NCBI GenBank assembly: GCA_021802425.1 | Contig: JAJZXJ010000009.1 | Location: 1 to 64,000 of the forward strand | Reading direction: 5' to 3' | Length of the DNA stretch: 64,000 bases | Source of the DNA: Acidulodesulfobacterium sp021802425 | Lineage (GTDB): Bacteria > SZUA-79 > Acidulodesulfobacterales > Acidulodesulfobacteraceae | Part shown: positions 35,428 through 43,288 of the stretch, in pieces | Layout of the letters: every line of letters starts with the position of its first letter | Position numbering within the stretch: position 1 is the stretch's first letter | Position numbers and translations under genes: made by a program | The notes under the pieces: model-generated | What the model was told of the DNA's origin: nothing | Databases searched by the model: none | The model's input: only the letters and a program-made list of their open reading frames with translations

Positions 35428-35673
35428 ATGGCAGATATTGGAGTTGTTGGAACCATTTATAACGCGCCGATAAGGGTTGAATATATTAACGGAGACTTCG
35501 ATAAGGCCGAAGAAATTCTAAAAAAAGCCGATATTCATATTGTAGGAAGGAATGTTGCAAGCGTGACGCCTTATCATGCTACTATATTCGTTGGTTTAAA
35601 AGATGAAGAAAAGGCAATAAATTTAGTTAAAAAAGCAGGCATTAAGACTTATGCGGTAGAGCCATACTTTTAA
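35428..35673 (+). CDS. Small protein, possibly ACT-like fold
   Basis: I do not recognise this 81-residue protein. It has no signal or membrane segment. The pattern of strand (APIRVEYIN), helix (FDKAEEILKKA), strand (IHIVGR), strand (YHATIFVG), helix (DEEKAINLVKKA), strand (IKTYAVEPYF) is a beta-alpha-beta-beta-alpha-beta order like an ACT or ferredoxin-fold regulatory domain. AGAAGGAGG precedes the ATG. It has its own terminators before and after, so it may be made at a different level from the redox subunits. Confidence 0.7.
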   Translation: MADIGVVGTIYNAPIRVEYINGDFDKAEEILKKADIHIVGRNVASVTPYHATIFVGLKDEEKAINLVKKAGIKTYAVEPYF

Positions 35674-35726
35674 TTAAGCTTGATTTCGCTGTTTCACTAT
35701 AGCTTGGATTAAAATTAAACTATTAT

Positions 35727-35755
35727 GCCGGCAGGTTATTTTATGCCGGCTTTTT
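35727..35755 (+). terminator. Terminator before moeA
   Basis: GCCGGCA (35727-35733) and TGCCGGC (35744-35750) form a 7-bp stem around a 10-nt loop, followed by TTTTT. Confidence 0.8.
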
Positions 35756-35767
35756 ATTCATAAAAAT

Positions 35768-37054
35768 ATGCAGGGTAAAATAACGCAGGATTTATTAAAA
35801 TCAGCCTTTGAGAATATAAAAAGGATAGAATTATCGGAAGAATTACCTGTTGAGGATAGCTTAAACAGGATTATATCCGAAGATATTGTTCCTGCGAATA
35901 ATGTTCCTCCGTTTGTCAGGTCTGCGGTTGACGGTTTTGCTTTAATGTATTCCGATGTTTCCGAAAAAAAATTGGACAGATTTAAAGTTAAAAGTCAAAT
36001 CACCGCCGGTTACCCGGGTGAATTAAAGCCTTTAATTTCAGGCGAAGCGGCCTTTGTGACTACGGGCGCCCCTGTCCCTCCTAATGCAGACAGCGTAATC
36101 TTAATCGAAGACGCCGATGAATATTCCGGCGGACAAATGATATATAGAAAAAAAATAGAAAAGGGTTCCTATATATCTCCTGTCGGCGACGACATTAAAG
36201 CGGGAGAATTACTTTTTAGAAAAGGACATAAGATAAGAATTTGCGATATTGCGGCGCTATCCGGCATCGGGTTGAAATATGTTTCCGTTTACAAAAAACC
36301 TGTGGTGGGAATATTATCCGGCGGAAATGAACTGGCATCCCCCGGAGAAGACATAAGCGGCAATAAAATTTATGATATAAATACGACGGTTCTTAAATCC
36401 CTTATTAAAGATGCCGGCGGTATTCCCGAGGTTATCGGAGTGATGGAGGATAAATTAGATAAATTAATCGATACCCTTTCCTATTCCGATAAATCCAAAA
36501 AATATGACTTGATAATTTCAACCGGCGGCACGGGCGCCAGTTTTTTAGTTTTAGAAAATAAAGAAATTACCAACTTTTATGATTTGATGCCGTCCGCTAT
36601 CGAAAAGACGGGAAAACTTCTGTTCCATGGAGTTAAGCTTGTGCCGGGCAAGCCTACATCTTTCGGGGTTTTAAATTATGGAACGCCTATATTTGCTCTT
36701 GCAGGCTGGCCGTATTCGGCTATAATAACATTTGATATCTTTGTAAGACCTTATATACAAAAGATGATGAATAGCGAAAATATTTATAAAAAATATCCGG
36801 CGGTTTTTGCCAAACTTACGGAGGATGCGTCATCCGAAGAGGGCGTCAGGAAATATTTTCAGGTTAAAATAGCTCAGGAGGATGGCGTTTTGCTTGCCTC
36901 CGTTATACCGTCTCCCAAACCCCCCTCAGCGGCAAGGTCTTTAAGTCCTATGATCAAGGCGGCGGGAAGTTTTGTTATGGATGAAAATACAACCGTTATT
37001 AAGGCTGGAAGCACTGTAGAAGTCACATTAAACGATTACGATATTATCAGGTAA
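35768..37054 (+). CDS. moeA: Molybdopterin molybdenumtransferase
   Basis: MoeA inserts molybdate into adenylylated molybdopterin. The 428-residue protein has the N-terminal FVRSAVDGFAL (usually RSxMDGYAV), VTTGAPVPPNADSVI (TGAPLP...DAVV), IISTGGTGAS and LVPGKPTSFG blocks and a C-terminal domain IV. The central STGGTGAS differs from the usual TSGGVSVG. It begins the cofactor-synthesis part of the plus-strand block, two bases before moaA. Confidence 0.9.
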   Translation: MQGKITQDLLKSAFENIKRIELSEELPVEDSLNRIISEDIVPANNVPPFVRSAVDGFALMYSDVSEKKLDRFKVKSQITAGYPGELKPLISGEAAFVTTGAPVPPNADSVILIEDADEYSGGQMIYRKKIEKGSYISPVGDDIKAGELLFRKGHKIRICDIAALSGIGLKYVSVYKKPVVGILSGGNELASPGEDISGNKIYDINTTVLKSLIKDAGGIPEVIGVMEDKLDKLIDTLSYSDKSKKYDLIISTGGTGASFLVLENKEITNFYDLMPSAIEKTGKLLFHGVKLVPGKPTSFGVLNYGTPIFALAGWPYSAIITFDIFVRPYIQKMMNSENIYKKYPAVFAKLTEDASSEEGVRKYFQVKIAQEDGVLLASVIPSPKPPSAARSLSPMIKAAGSFVMDENTTVIKAGSTVEVTLNDYDIIR

Positions 37055-37056
37055 AA

Positions 37057-37899
37057 ATGAGACCGTTTTTATTCAGGACATTTACCGGCAAAGAAGAATT
37101 TCAAACCGGTAAATTCGAATTTAAAATACCTTCTTTGAGAATATCTCTTGCGGGTAATTGCAACGAGAAGTGTTTTTATTGTCATAACGAGGGGATTTCG
37201 TCAAAAATGCCTCAGGTTATTCAAACAGGGGACATAATCAACACGATATATTCGGTAAAAGATTACGGGTTGAGAAAGGTAAAGCTTACCGGCGGAGAGC
37301 CGCTTTTGTTTAAGGATTTGAAGAATCTCTTATACGGCGTGAAGCATATCGGAGACATAGACATATTTATTACGACTAACGGAACGCTTATAAAAAAAAG
37401 AATAAAAGATTTAAGCCCGAACATAATAAGTAAAATATCGGTGAGCCTCGATACGCTGAATGAAGAAAATTATAAATTCATTACAGGTAAAAACTTGCTT
37501 AACGATGTTTTATCGGGACTTGATCTTTTAAAAAAAAACGGATACAGGGTCGAGATAGATAACCTGTTGTTAAAGGGTTTAAATACGGATAAACGAAGCT
37601 TAAAAAACATTATAGATTACTGCGCGAAAAATCAATTTGACCTGCAGTTTATCGAATTATCGGATAAAACAACGGCAGATATTTACGAAAAATATTATGC
37701 CGACCCGATTACAACATTACGAAAAATCGGTTTAGATTTTAATGCCGAAAAAATAAACGACAGGAAGTTTTTTAAAATAAATGGAATTAAAGCAACCCTT
37801 TGCAAAAACATAAAAAATTTGCGCGAATCTTCCAGCGGCAGATGCTCAGGCTTAAGGCTTCTTCCAAACGGCTGTCTAAAAGATTTTTTTTATGAATAA
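37057..37899 (+). CDS. moaA: MoaA-like radical SAM protein (atypical C-terminus)
   Basis: MoaA with MoaC makes cyclic pyranopterin from GTP. The 280-residue protein has the radical-SAM CNEKCFYC (C35, C39, C42) and MoaA-like LTGGEPLL, TTNGTL and SVSLDTLNEENYKFITG. The C-terminal cluster differs: canonical MoaA has C-x2-C-x13-C, here the cysteines are C249-x13-C263-x9-C273, and the protein ends soon after without the usual Gly-Gly tail; it is about 40-50 residues short. It may still be the functional MoaA, or a related radical SAM enzyme acting with the PTPS-family protein encoded next. Confidence 0.8.
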   Translation: MRPFLFRTFTGKEEFQTGKFEFKIPSLRISLAGNCNEKCFYCHNEGISSKMPQVIQTGDIINTIYSVKDYGLRKVKLTGGEPLLFKDLKNLLYGVKHIGDIDIFITTNGTLIKKRIKDLSPNIISKISVSLDTLNEENYKFITGKNLLNDVLSGLDLLKKNGYRVEIDNLLLKGLNTDKRSLKNIIDYCAKNQFDLQFIELSDKTTADIYEKYYADPITTLRKIGLDFNAEKINDRKFFKINGIKATLCKNIKNLRESSSGRCSGLRLLPNGCLKDFFYE

Positions 37900-37918
37900 T
37901 TTAAGAGGTTTATAGGCT

Positions 37919-38407
37919 ATGATAGTAGAACTAATCGGGAAAGAGGCCGATTTAACATTCGAATGCATGCACATCGTGCCGGGAAAAGGCGATTGCTCAA
38001 GGATACATCCCCATTTTCATTATGTCGATGTTCTGGTTGACGGCGAGTTTGACGATAAAAGAAGGATTGTTCATTTATATAAGTTGAAAGCCGCGATTAA
38101 AAGAATATGCGCTGCTTTTGAAGATAGAATTCTGGTTGCAAATTATCCCGAAAGTGTTCAGCGCATTGAGGATAAAGATTCGCATTACAGGATAGAAATA
38201 AATAATAAACTTTACCTGATTCCTAAAGCCGATATTTTTAAAATCGAAATTCCGTCTCTGAACATCGAAGACCTCACGGTTTACTTCGCTCAAGAGCTTG
38301 CCCGCGATCTGAGGGAAGACGAATTATTTAAAACGCTTAACTATGTTGAGGTTACACTCAGCGAAGGACACGGTCAACGCGGAAAATTGCGTTTGGATTT
38401 GAAATGA
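37919..38407 (+). CDS. 6-pyruvoyl-tetrahydropterin synthase / QueD family protein
   Basis: The 162-residue protein has the zinc triad of this family: H18 in FECMH, and H30 and H32 in CSRIHPHFH, with C26 at the catalytic cysteine position of the CxxxHxH motif. The C-terminal VEVTLSEGHG supplies the pterin-anchoring Glu. QueD makes 6-carboxytetrahydropterin for queuosine; others make pyruvoyl- or hydroxymethyl-pterins. Lying between moaA and a mobA-like gene, with a 4-bp overlap into the latter, suggests a role tied to pterin cofactors. No queC, queE or folE is visible. Confidence 0.82.
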   Translation: MIVELIGKEADLTFECMHIVPGKGDCSRIHPHFHYVDVLVDGEFDDKRRIVHLYKLKAAIKRICAAFEDRILVANYPESVQRIEDKDSHYRIEINNKLYLIPKADIFKIEIPSLNIEDLTVYFAQELARDLREDELFKTLNYVEVTLSEGHGQRGKLRLDLK

Positions 38408-39405
38408 TTAAGCAACATAAGGAATTAAGCTGCCTTATTCTTGCGGGCGGCGAATCCAAAAGGTTTGGGGAAAATAAGGCGCTATTTCATTTTGCAGGAC
38501 TTGCATTTATTGAAAGGGCATTAAATGTCGCATTGGATGTCAGCGCCGATATAGTTATATCCGTCAGGGAAGAGATACAAAAAAAAGAGTATGGCTTGGC
38601 GGTAGATAAAATAATTAAAAAAAGATGCGGAAAAAATAAAAAAGAAAAATTTAATATTAAGTTAATTTCCGATGATATAAATTGCGGACTCAGGGGTCCC
38701 GTCAAGGGTATTTTTAGTTCCATTAAGAGTCTGACAGGCGAATTTATTTTGGTCATGGAGTGCGATGCCCCGTTTTTTAATACGGAGGCTGCAAGGGCGC
38801 TGATAAGCAAGGCTAAAGCAGAGAAGGCCGGGGCTGTTGTGCCGCTGTGGCCGGATTCCGTTGTCGAACCTTTGCTTGCATGCTATAAAAGAAAGGATGT
38901 TATTCATATATTAGACTTGCTCAATAATTATTCTCTCAGCTTAAAAGATGATTTTTTGTTTAACGATGCGGTAAATATTTTAAGGCTTCTGCCATCCGTG
39001 TATTATTATTCTATTTTGGATATAGCCGAAAATAGCCCAAATCTGCCGCCTTATATATTTATAAATATAAATAATAAACAGGATTTAGATAAAATGGCGA
39101 AAGATAAAAAAGTATTTTCGGCATATAATAAATCTTTAATGAAAGATAATGCAAAAAGTGTTAAAATTAGAAAAGTAAACAAATTTTTTGATGTCAAAAA
39201 CCCTAAAAACATACCTTACGGTATTATGGCAAAGGCGCTATATTATTGGTGGGTTTATGCTACAACAAAGAATTATATATATTTTGAAAAATCTATCGGT
39301 TTTTTTAAAAAGGACAGCGCCGTTTATCTTAAAAACGGATTAAATTTTATGGGCAATAAATTAATAAAAATATTGCCGGATTTGAAGAATATAATAACAT
39401 TATAA
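38404..39405 (+). CDS. mobA: MobA-like molybdenum cofactor guanylyltransferase with C-terminal extension
   Basis: The 333-residue protein has the nucleotidyltransferase signature LILAGGESKRFGENKAL (about 11-27), the metal-binding ECDAPFF (CDxPF) and VEPLLACY. These make MGD-type cofactor from molybdopterin and GTP. The MobA part ends near residue 225; the remaining 110 residues (lysine- and tyrosine-rich, including YYWWVYATTKNYIYFEKSIGFF) match nothing I recognise and are an unusual addition. It is coupled to the previous gene by an ATGA overlap. Confidence 0.82.
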   Translation: MIKQHKELSCLILAGGESKRFGENKALFHFAGLAFIERALNVALDVSADIVISVREEIQKKEYGLAVDKIIKKRCGKNKKEKFNIKLISDDINCGLRGPVKGIFSSIKSLTGEFILVMECDAPFFNTEAARALISKAKAEKAGAVVPLWPDSVVEPLLACYKRKDVIHILDLLNNYSLSLKDDFLFNDAVNILRLLPSVYYYSILDIAENSPNLPPYIFININNKQDLDKMAKDKKVFSAYNKSLMKDNAKSVKIRKVNKFFDVKNPKNIPYGIMAKALYYWWVYATTKNYIYFEKSIGFFKKDSAVYLKNGLNFMGNKLIKILPDLKNIITL

Positions 39406-39425
39406 TAATATAATAAGAGGTTTTT

Positions 39426-39980
39426 ATGAATAAAAATAAACTTACCAACCTAAAAGAAGATCTCAAGAAAAATCAGATCGAAATAATGCTTTATCCCTCG
39501 AAATGCAACGGTTGCGAGGGCGAAGAATTTATGGCCTGCGTTAAGGCATGCGAAACGCATATGAGAGAGAAATACGGTTCTAAATATGCAGGGGCAAGGA
39601 TTAATATAAAGAAAAAGGCCGATAAATTTTTTCCGATAATATGCCATAATTGCGAGGAAGCGCCATGCGTGGATGCCTGCATGCCCGGAGCAAGATATAA
39701 GGACATGGAGACGGGCTGGACTGTTACCAATTATAAAAAATGCGTCGGCTGCTGGATGTGCGTGATGTCATGTCCGTTCGGGGCCATTGAAAGGGTGGGG
39801 AAGGATCATTTTGCCGCAAAGTGCGACGGATGCATTGACGAAGATGCCCCAAAGTGCGCCCTCGCATGTAAAAAAGGGGCGTTAAAGCGGACTGGGATTA
39901 AAAACTATTCTTATGAAAGAAGACTTATGGTTGCAAAAAAAATTTACGGTCCATATATAAAATCCAACATAAAAGGATAA
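39426..39980 (+). CDS. Four-cluster ferredoxin-like protein (CooF/HycB type)
   Basis: The 184-residue soluble protein carries four cysteine sets: CNGCEGEEFMACVKAC, CHNCEEAPCVDAC, CVGCWMCVMSCP and CDGCIDEDAPKCALAC, each able to hold a [4Fe-4S] cluster. The layout is that of CooF/HydN electron carriers. The next gene, 17 bp on, is an FAD/NAD oxidoreductase, as in known CooF-FNOR pairs, so the two probably shuttle electrons to or from NAD(P)H. It may be the link between the molybdoenzyme and the pyridine nucleotide pool. Confidence 0.88.
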   Translation: MNKNKLTNLKEDLKKNQIEIMLYPSKCNGCEGEEFMACVKACETHMREKYGSKYAGARINIKKKADKFFPIICHNCEEAPCVDACMPGARYKDMETGWTVTNYKKCVGCWMCVMSCPFGAIERVGKDHFAAKCDGCIDEDAPKCALACKKGALKRTGIKNYSYERRLMVAKKIYGPYIKSNIKG

Positions 39981-39997
39981 AAAAAGGGGATTAGATT

Positions 39998-41326
39998 ATG
40001 AAATATGTAATTATCGGAAATTCGTACGCAGGTTTATCCTGTGCCGATGCTATAAGAAGGTTTGATAAAATAGGAGAGGTTACAATAATATCGGATGAGA
40101 ATTATAGGGCATACGCGAGGCCTTTAATTTCTTACTATTTAGAAGGAAAAACTACGGATGAAACTATCTGGTACAAGGATGACGACTACTACGAAAAGAA
40201 CAATTTTAAACTGATGCTGGGGGAAAAAGTAGTTTCTGTCGATACCGCTTCCAAAAAAGTTATTATTGAGGACGGAACTGAAGTAGATTACGATAAACTT
40301 TTTGTGGGACCGGGGGGAACCCCTTTTGTTCCGCCGACTGAGGGATTTAATCCCGAGTCCCCCATGATGGGGACATTTACAAGGTTCGATGACGCGAAAA
40401 AGATGGAAAGGGCGGCCAAAGCCGCTAAACATAAAGAAGCCATCGTTGTCGGGGGCGGGCTAATAGGTTTAAAGGCGTCGGAAGGTTTGAGGGGATTAGG
40501 CCTTCATGTTACCATTGTGGAACTTTTACCCCGCGTTTTAGGTTTGGCATTAGATGAAATATCCGGAAATATGACGGCAAAAAGGCTAAACGAGAATGGA
40601 ATCGATACCGCAACGGGCGAAACCGTTACAAAAATCAATCTGGATGAATCCGGCAACCCTGTGAGCGTTATCTTGAAAAGCGGGAAAGAACTTGTTGCGG
40701 ATATTGTCGTGGTCGGCGTCGGCGTCAGGCCTAATGTCGGTTTTCTCGAGGGAAGCGGCGTAAAGATAGACAGAGGTATTATTGTCGATAAAACAATGAT
40801 GACAAGCGTAAAAGATGTTTACGCCGGAGGGGATGCCGCAGTTATTTACGATGTTATTAATAAACGCCCGAACATTATCGCTATTGTTCCGCTCGCGTGC
40901 GAAGAAGGAAGGGTGGCGGGTACAAATATGGCGGGGGTTTACAGGGAATATCCCGGAGGGATGGGGTTAAATTCGGTTGAAATATACGGATTGCCTATAG
41001 TAACTATAGGCCTTACAAATCCTGCCGACGAGTCGCAAAAAGTATATATTTTTCAGGACGGCGAAAAGGTATATAGAAAGCTTGTTTATGACGGAGAGGT
41101 ATTAGTCGGGGCAATTTTACTCGGAGATATTGCCGGAAGCGGAATATTATCGGCTATTATAAGGCAGGGGTTAAAATGCCTCAAATATAAAGATGAATTT
41201 TTAAACGGGAACATATATTCCTTCGTCATCGATAACGAATTCGAAATATATAATATAAACGAAGGGTATGCTATAAGGGGTGATTTTGAAGACCTGCCGG
41301 AGTTTTCAAGAACAAATTGGAGATAA
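39998..41326 (+). CDS. FAD/NAD(P)-dependent oxidoreductase
   Basis: The 442-residue flavoprotein has an N-terminal FAD site (VIIGNSYAGLSCADA), a central NAD(P) site (VVGGGLIGLKASEGLRGLG, about residues 150-170) ending in VELLPRVL (Glu favours NADH), and the second FAD motif VYAGGDAA. The redox cysteine of NADH oxidases and CoA-disulfide reductases is absent (the segment reads YRAYARPLISYYLEG), so it resembles rubredoxin reductases or the NirB N-terminus. Likely partner is the ferredoxin just upstream. Confidence 0.9.
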   Translation: MKYVIIGNSYAGLSCADAIRRFDKIGEVTIISDENYRAYARPLISYYLEGKTTDETIWYKDDDYYEKNNFKLMLGEKVVSVDTASKKVIIEDGTEVDYDKLFVGPGGTPFVPPTEGFNPESPMMGTFTRFDDAKKMERAAKAAKHKEAIVVGGGLIGLKASEGLRGLGLHVTIVELLPRVLGLALDEISGNMTAKRLNENGIDTATGETVTKINLDESGNPVSVILKSGKELVADIVVVGVGVRPNVGFLEGSGVKIDRGIIVDKTMMTSVKDVYAGGDAAVIYDVINKRPNIIAIVPLACEEGRVAGTNMAGVYREYPGGMGLNSVEIYGLPIVTIGLTNPADESQKVYIFQDGEKVYRKLVYDGEVLVGAILLGDIAGSGILSAIIRQGLKCLKYKDEFLNGNIYSFVIDNEFEIYNINEGYAIRGDFEDLPEFSRTNWR

Positions 41327-41331
41327 GGTTT

Positions 41332-41568
41332 ATGGACGAAAATAGCGCAAGCTTTGACAATAAAACGGGACTCCGCATAATAATAGAACAATTGCTGTTA
41401 GAGGTCAGGGATGTCAGCGAAGAAGATTTCGGCAAATGGTACGAAAAAAAGAGGAAAGTTTTTAACATAGGAATTAGAAAAGCGCCTACAAAAGAAGAAT
41501 TTATAAAATACCTTAATTATGCCGTGAGCTTATATCCGCAGGACAATACCGCAAGCTTTCCTAATTAA
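41332..41568 (+). CDS. Small acidic-basic protein of the oxidoreductase unit
   Basis: I do not recognise this 78-residue protein. It has no cysteines, signal or membrane segment; predicted mostly helical (LRIIIEQLLLEVRDVSEEDFGKW, KEEFIKYLNYAVSLY). Its ATG at 41332 lies 5 bp after the oxidoreductase stop, and GGAGATAAGG spanning that stop is its ribosome-binding site, so it is co-translated. It may be an assembly or regulatory partner of the flavoprotein. Confidence 0.65.
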   Translation: MDENSASFDNKTGLRIIIEQLLLEVRDVSEEDFGKWYEKKRKVFNIGIRKAPTKEEFIKYLNYAVSLYPQDNTASFPN

Positions 41569-41582
41569 TATTTATTTGCTGT

Positions 41583-41680
41583 TTATCATATAAAATGAAG
41601 AATTGTCATTCCCGAAAAAGCGGGAAAGTTTCTTTGAAACTTCACGAGGCTGAAAGCCGAGAGCGAAGCGATAATTCATA
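41583..41680. repeat. Structured intergenic repeat, copy B
   Basis: The element has GTCATTCCCG...CGGG, AAGTTTC-TTT-GAAACTT and GGCT-GAA-AGCC hairpins, then CGAGAGCGAAGCG (41658-41670). Compared with copy A at 3691, the first and third hairpins have changed on both arms while pairing is kept. The segment starting TTATCATATAAAATG at 41583 is repeated at 41707. Confidence 0.75.
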
Positions 41681-41706
41681 TAAAGAATTAATCCTTTATT
41701 CATTAC

Positions 41707-41753
41707 TTATCATATAAAATGGGAAATTGTCATTCCCGCGAAGGCGGGAATCC
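41707..41753. repeat. Second half-copy of the repeat, running into dus
   Basis: TTATCATATAAAATG at 41707, then AATTGTCATTCCCG as at 41583-41613, three bases of difference apart. It continues as the hairpin ATTCCCGC-GAAG-GCGGGAAT. The ATG within it is the only usable dus start. Confidence 0.75.
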
Positions 41754-42708
41754 ATATATAGGAAGTTCTATTCTTGCCCCCATGGCCGGGATAACAGGCT
41801 ATCCCTTCAGGAAAATGGCATTAAAATACGGGGCGGAATTTTGTTTTACCGAAATGATAAGCGCTGACGGTTTTTTGCATAACGACAGAGGGACGCTGGA
41901 ACTGCTTAAAACCGGAAACGACATAGATAAAACCGGGATCCAGCTTTTTGGAAGCAACCCGGTTATTCTGGCTCAAGCCGCAAAAAAGGCGGCCGATAAC
42001 GGTTTTAAAGTTATCGATGTGAATATGGGGTGTCCCGTCAAAAAGGTTGTGAAAACAGGGGCGGGCAGCGCAATTTTGAAAGATGTAAAGTTGTTTTCCC
42101 TTATAGTTAAAGCCGTCAGGCAGGCAGTTAAAGATTCTATCTTTACGATTAAAATCAGAAGCGGATTTGATGAAAATTCGGTCAATTTTTTGGAAATCGG
42201 TAAAACTGCGGAATTATACGGCGTCGATGCGGTATTTTTTCATCCGAGGACAAGGCCGCTTATGTTTGGAGGAGCGGCAGACCACTCGCTGACAAAAAAG
42301 CTTAAGGAAGAAATTGCTATTCCGGTATATGCAAGCGGCGATATTTTTACCGTAAATGACGCCTTGAGGATACAGGATTTTACCTCTGCCGACGGAATCA
42401 TGTTTGCAAGGGGCGCAATCGGCAAGCCGTGGATATTTGCGGAATATTTGAACGCGGGAACGCTCCCGGAAAAAATATATTTAATCGATATTAAGCTAAA
42501 AACAGACATAATTATAGAGCTTATGGAAGAAATGAACCTGTTTTACGGAAAAGAAAGAGGGCATAAACTCATCAGGCCTCATCTGTACAGTTTTTTAAGG
42601 GGATTTAAGGGATCAAAGGGTTTAAGAAGCGGGGTCAATAATGCCCAAAATGAAAAAGAATTGGTAAGCATATTGAAAACGATAACAGACGAGAGTGATT
42701 TCGCCTGA
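41719..42708 (+). CDS. dus: tRNA-dihydrouridine synthase
   Basis: Dus reduces uridines in tRNA using FMN and NADPH. The 329-residue barrel enzyme has ILAPMAGITGYPFR, the catalytic-Cys motif DVNMGCPVKKV (C near 104), IRSGFDE, HPRTR and FARGAIGKPWIF. Its first residues MGNCHSREGGNPYIGS are the translation of an intergenic repeat, because the start ATG sits in the duplicated repeat segment and no other start precedes the first barrel strand. It lies inside the molybdenum block without obvious functional link. Confidence 0.9.
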   Translation: MGNCHSREGGNPYIGSSILAPMAGITGYPFRKMALKYGAEFCFTEMISADGFLHNDRGTLELLKTGNDIDKTGIQLFGSNPVILAQAAKKAADNGFKVIDVNMGCPVKKVVKTGAGSAILKDVKLFSLIVKAVRQAVKDSIFTIKIRSGFDENSVNFLEIGKTAELYGVDAVFFHPRTRPLMFGGAADHSLTKKLKEEIAIPVYASGDIFTVNDALRIQDFTSADGIMFARGAIGKPWIFAEYLNAGTLPEKIYLIDIKLKTDIIIELMEEMNLFYGKERGHKLIRPHLYSFLRGFKGSKGLRSGVNNAQNEKELVSILKTITDESDFA

Positions 42709-42731
42709 AACTAATGTTATAAACTAAGATT

Positions 42732-43283
42732 ATGGCAAAAAATAACGCAAATATTAATAACGCGGAAAACCCCCCTAAAATCGTTTCGTTTATCGCCAAA
42801 TCGGGTACGGGCAAAACTACCTTAATCGAAAAGATAATAAAAATACTTGCGGAAAGGGGTTACAAGGTTTCATCCCTCAAGCATACCGACCATGATTTCG
42901 ATGCCGATATTCAGGGAAAAGACTCATGGAGGCATAAAAACGCGGGCGCCTACTCGACTATGCTTCTTTCGGAGAAAAAAATGGCGTTTTTTAGCGATGT
43001 AAAAGAGGCGGAAAAGCCGCACGGAGTTAAAGATATTGTCTTAAAATTTTTCGCCGGTTCCGACATAGTTATAATAGAAGGATTTAAAGATTTAAACATA
43101 CCCAAGATAGAACTTTTGAGAAAAGAAATTTCTCCGGATATGGATATTAAATATAAAAACGACCCTAATTTGATCCTTGTTTGCGGGGACAATTTTATTA
43201 AAGATTTAAAAGTGCCCCAAATAAATATAAACGATGCCGAAAAGATTGCGGATTTCATTGAAAAAGAGATAATAGGCGTTTAA
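42732..43283 (+). CDS. mobB: Molybdopterin-guanine dinucleotide biosynthesis protein B
   Basis: The 183-residue GTPase-like adaptor has the Walker A segment FIAKSGTGKTTLIEKI (20-35), the MobB signature SLKHTDHDFDADIQGKDSWRHKNAGA and IVIIEGFKDLNIPKIEL. MobB helps MobA make the dinucleotide cofactor. It follows dus by 23 bp and precedes the Fe-S protein by 5 bp. Confidence 0.92.
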   Translation: MAKNNANINNAENPPKIVSFIAKSGTGKTTLIEKIIKILAERGYKVSSLKHTDHDFDADIQGKDSWRHKNAGAYSTMLLSEKKMAFFSDVKEAEKPHGVKDIVLKFFAGSDIVIIEGFKDLNIPKIELLRKEISPDMDIKYKNDPNLILVCGDNFIKDLKVPQININDAEKIADFIEKEIIGV

Positions 43284-43288
43284 ATACC

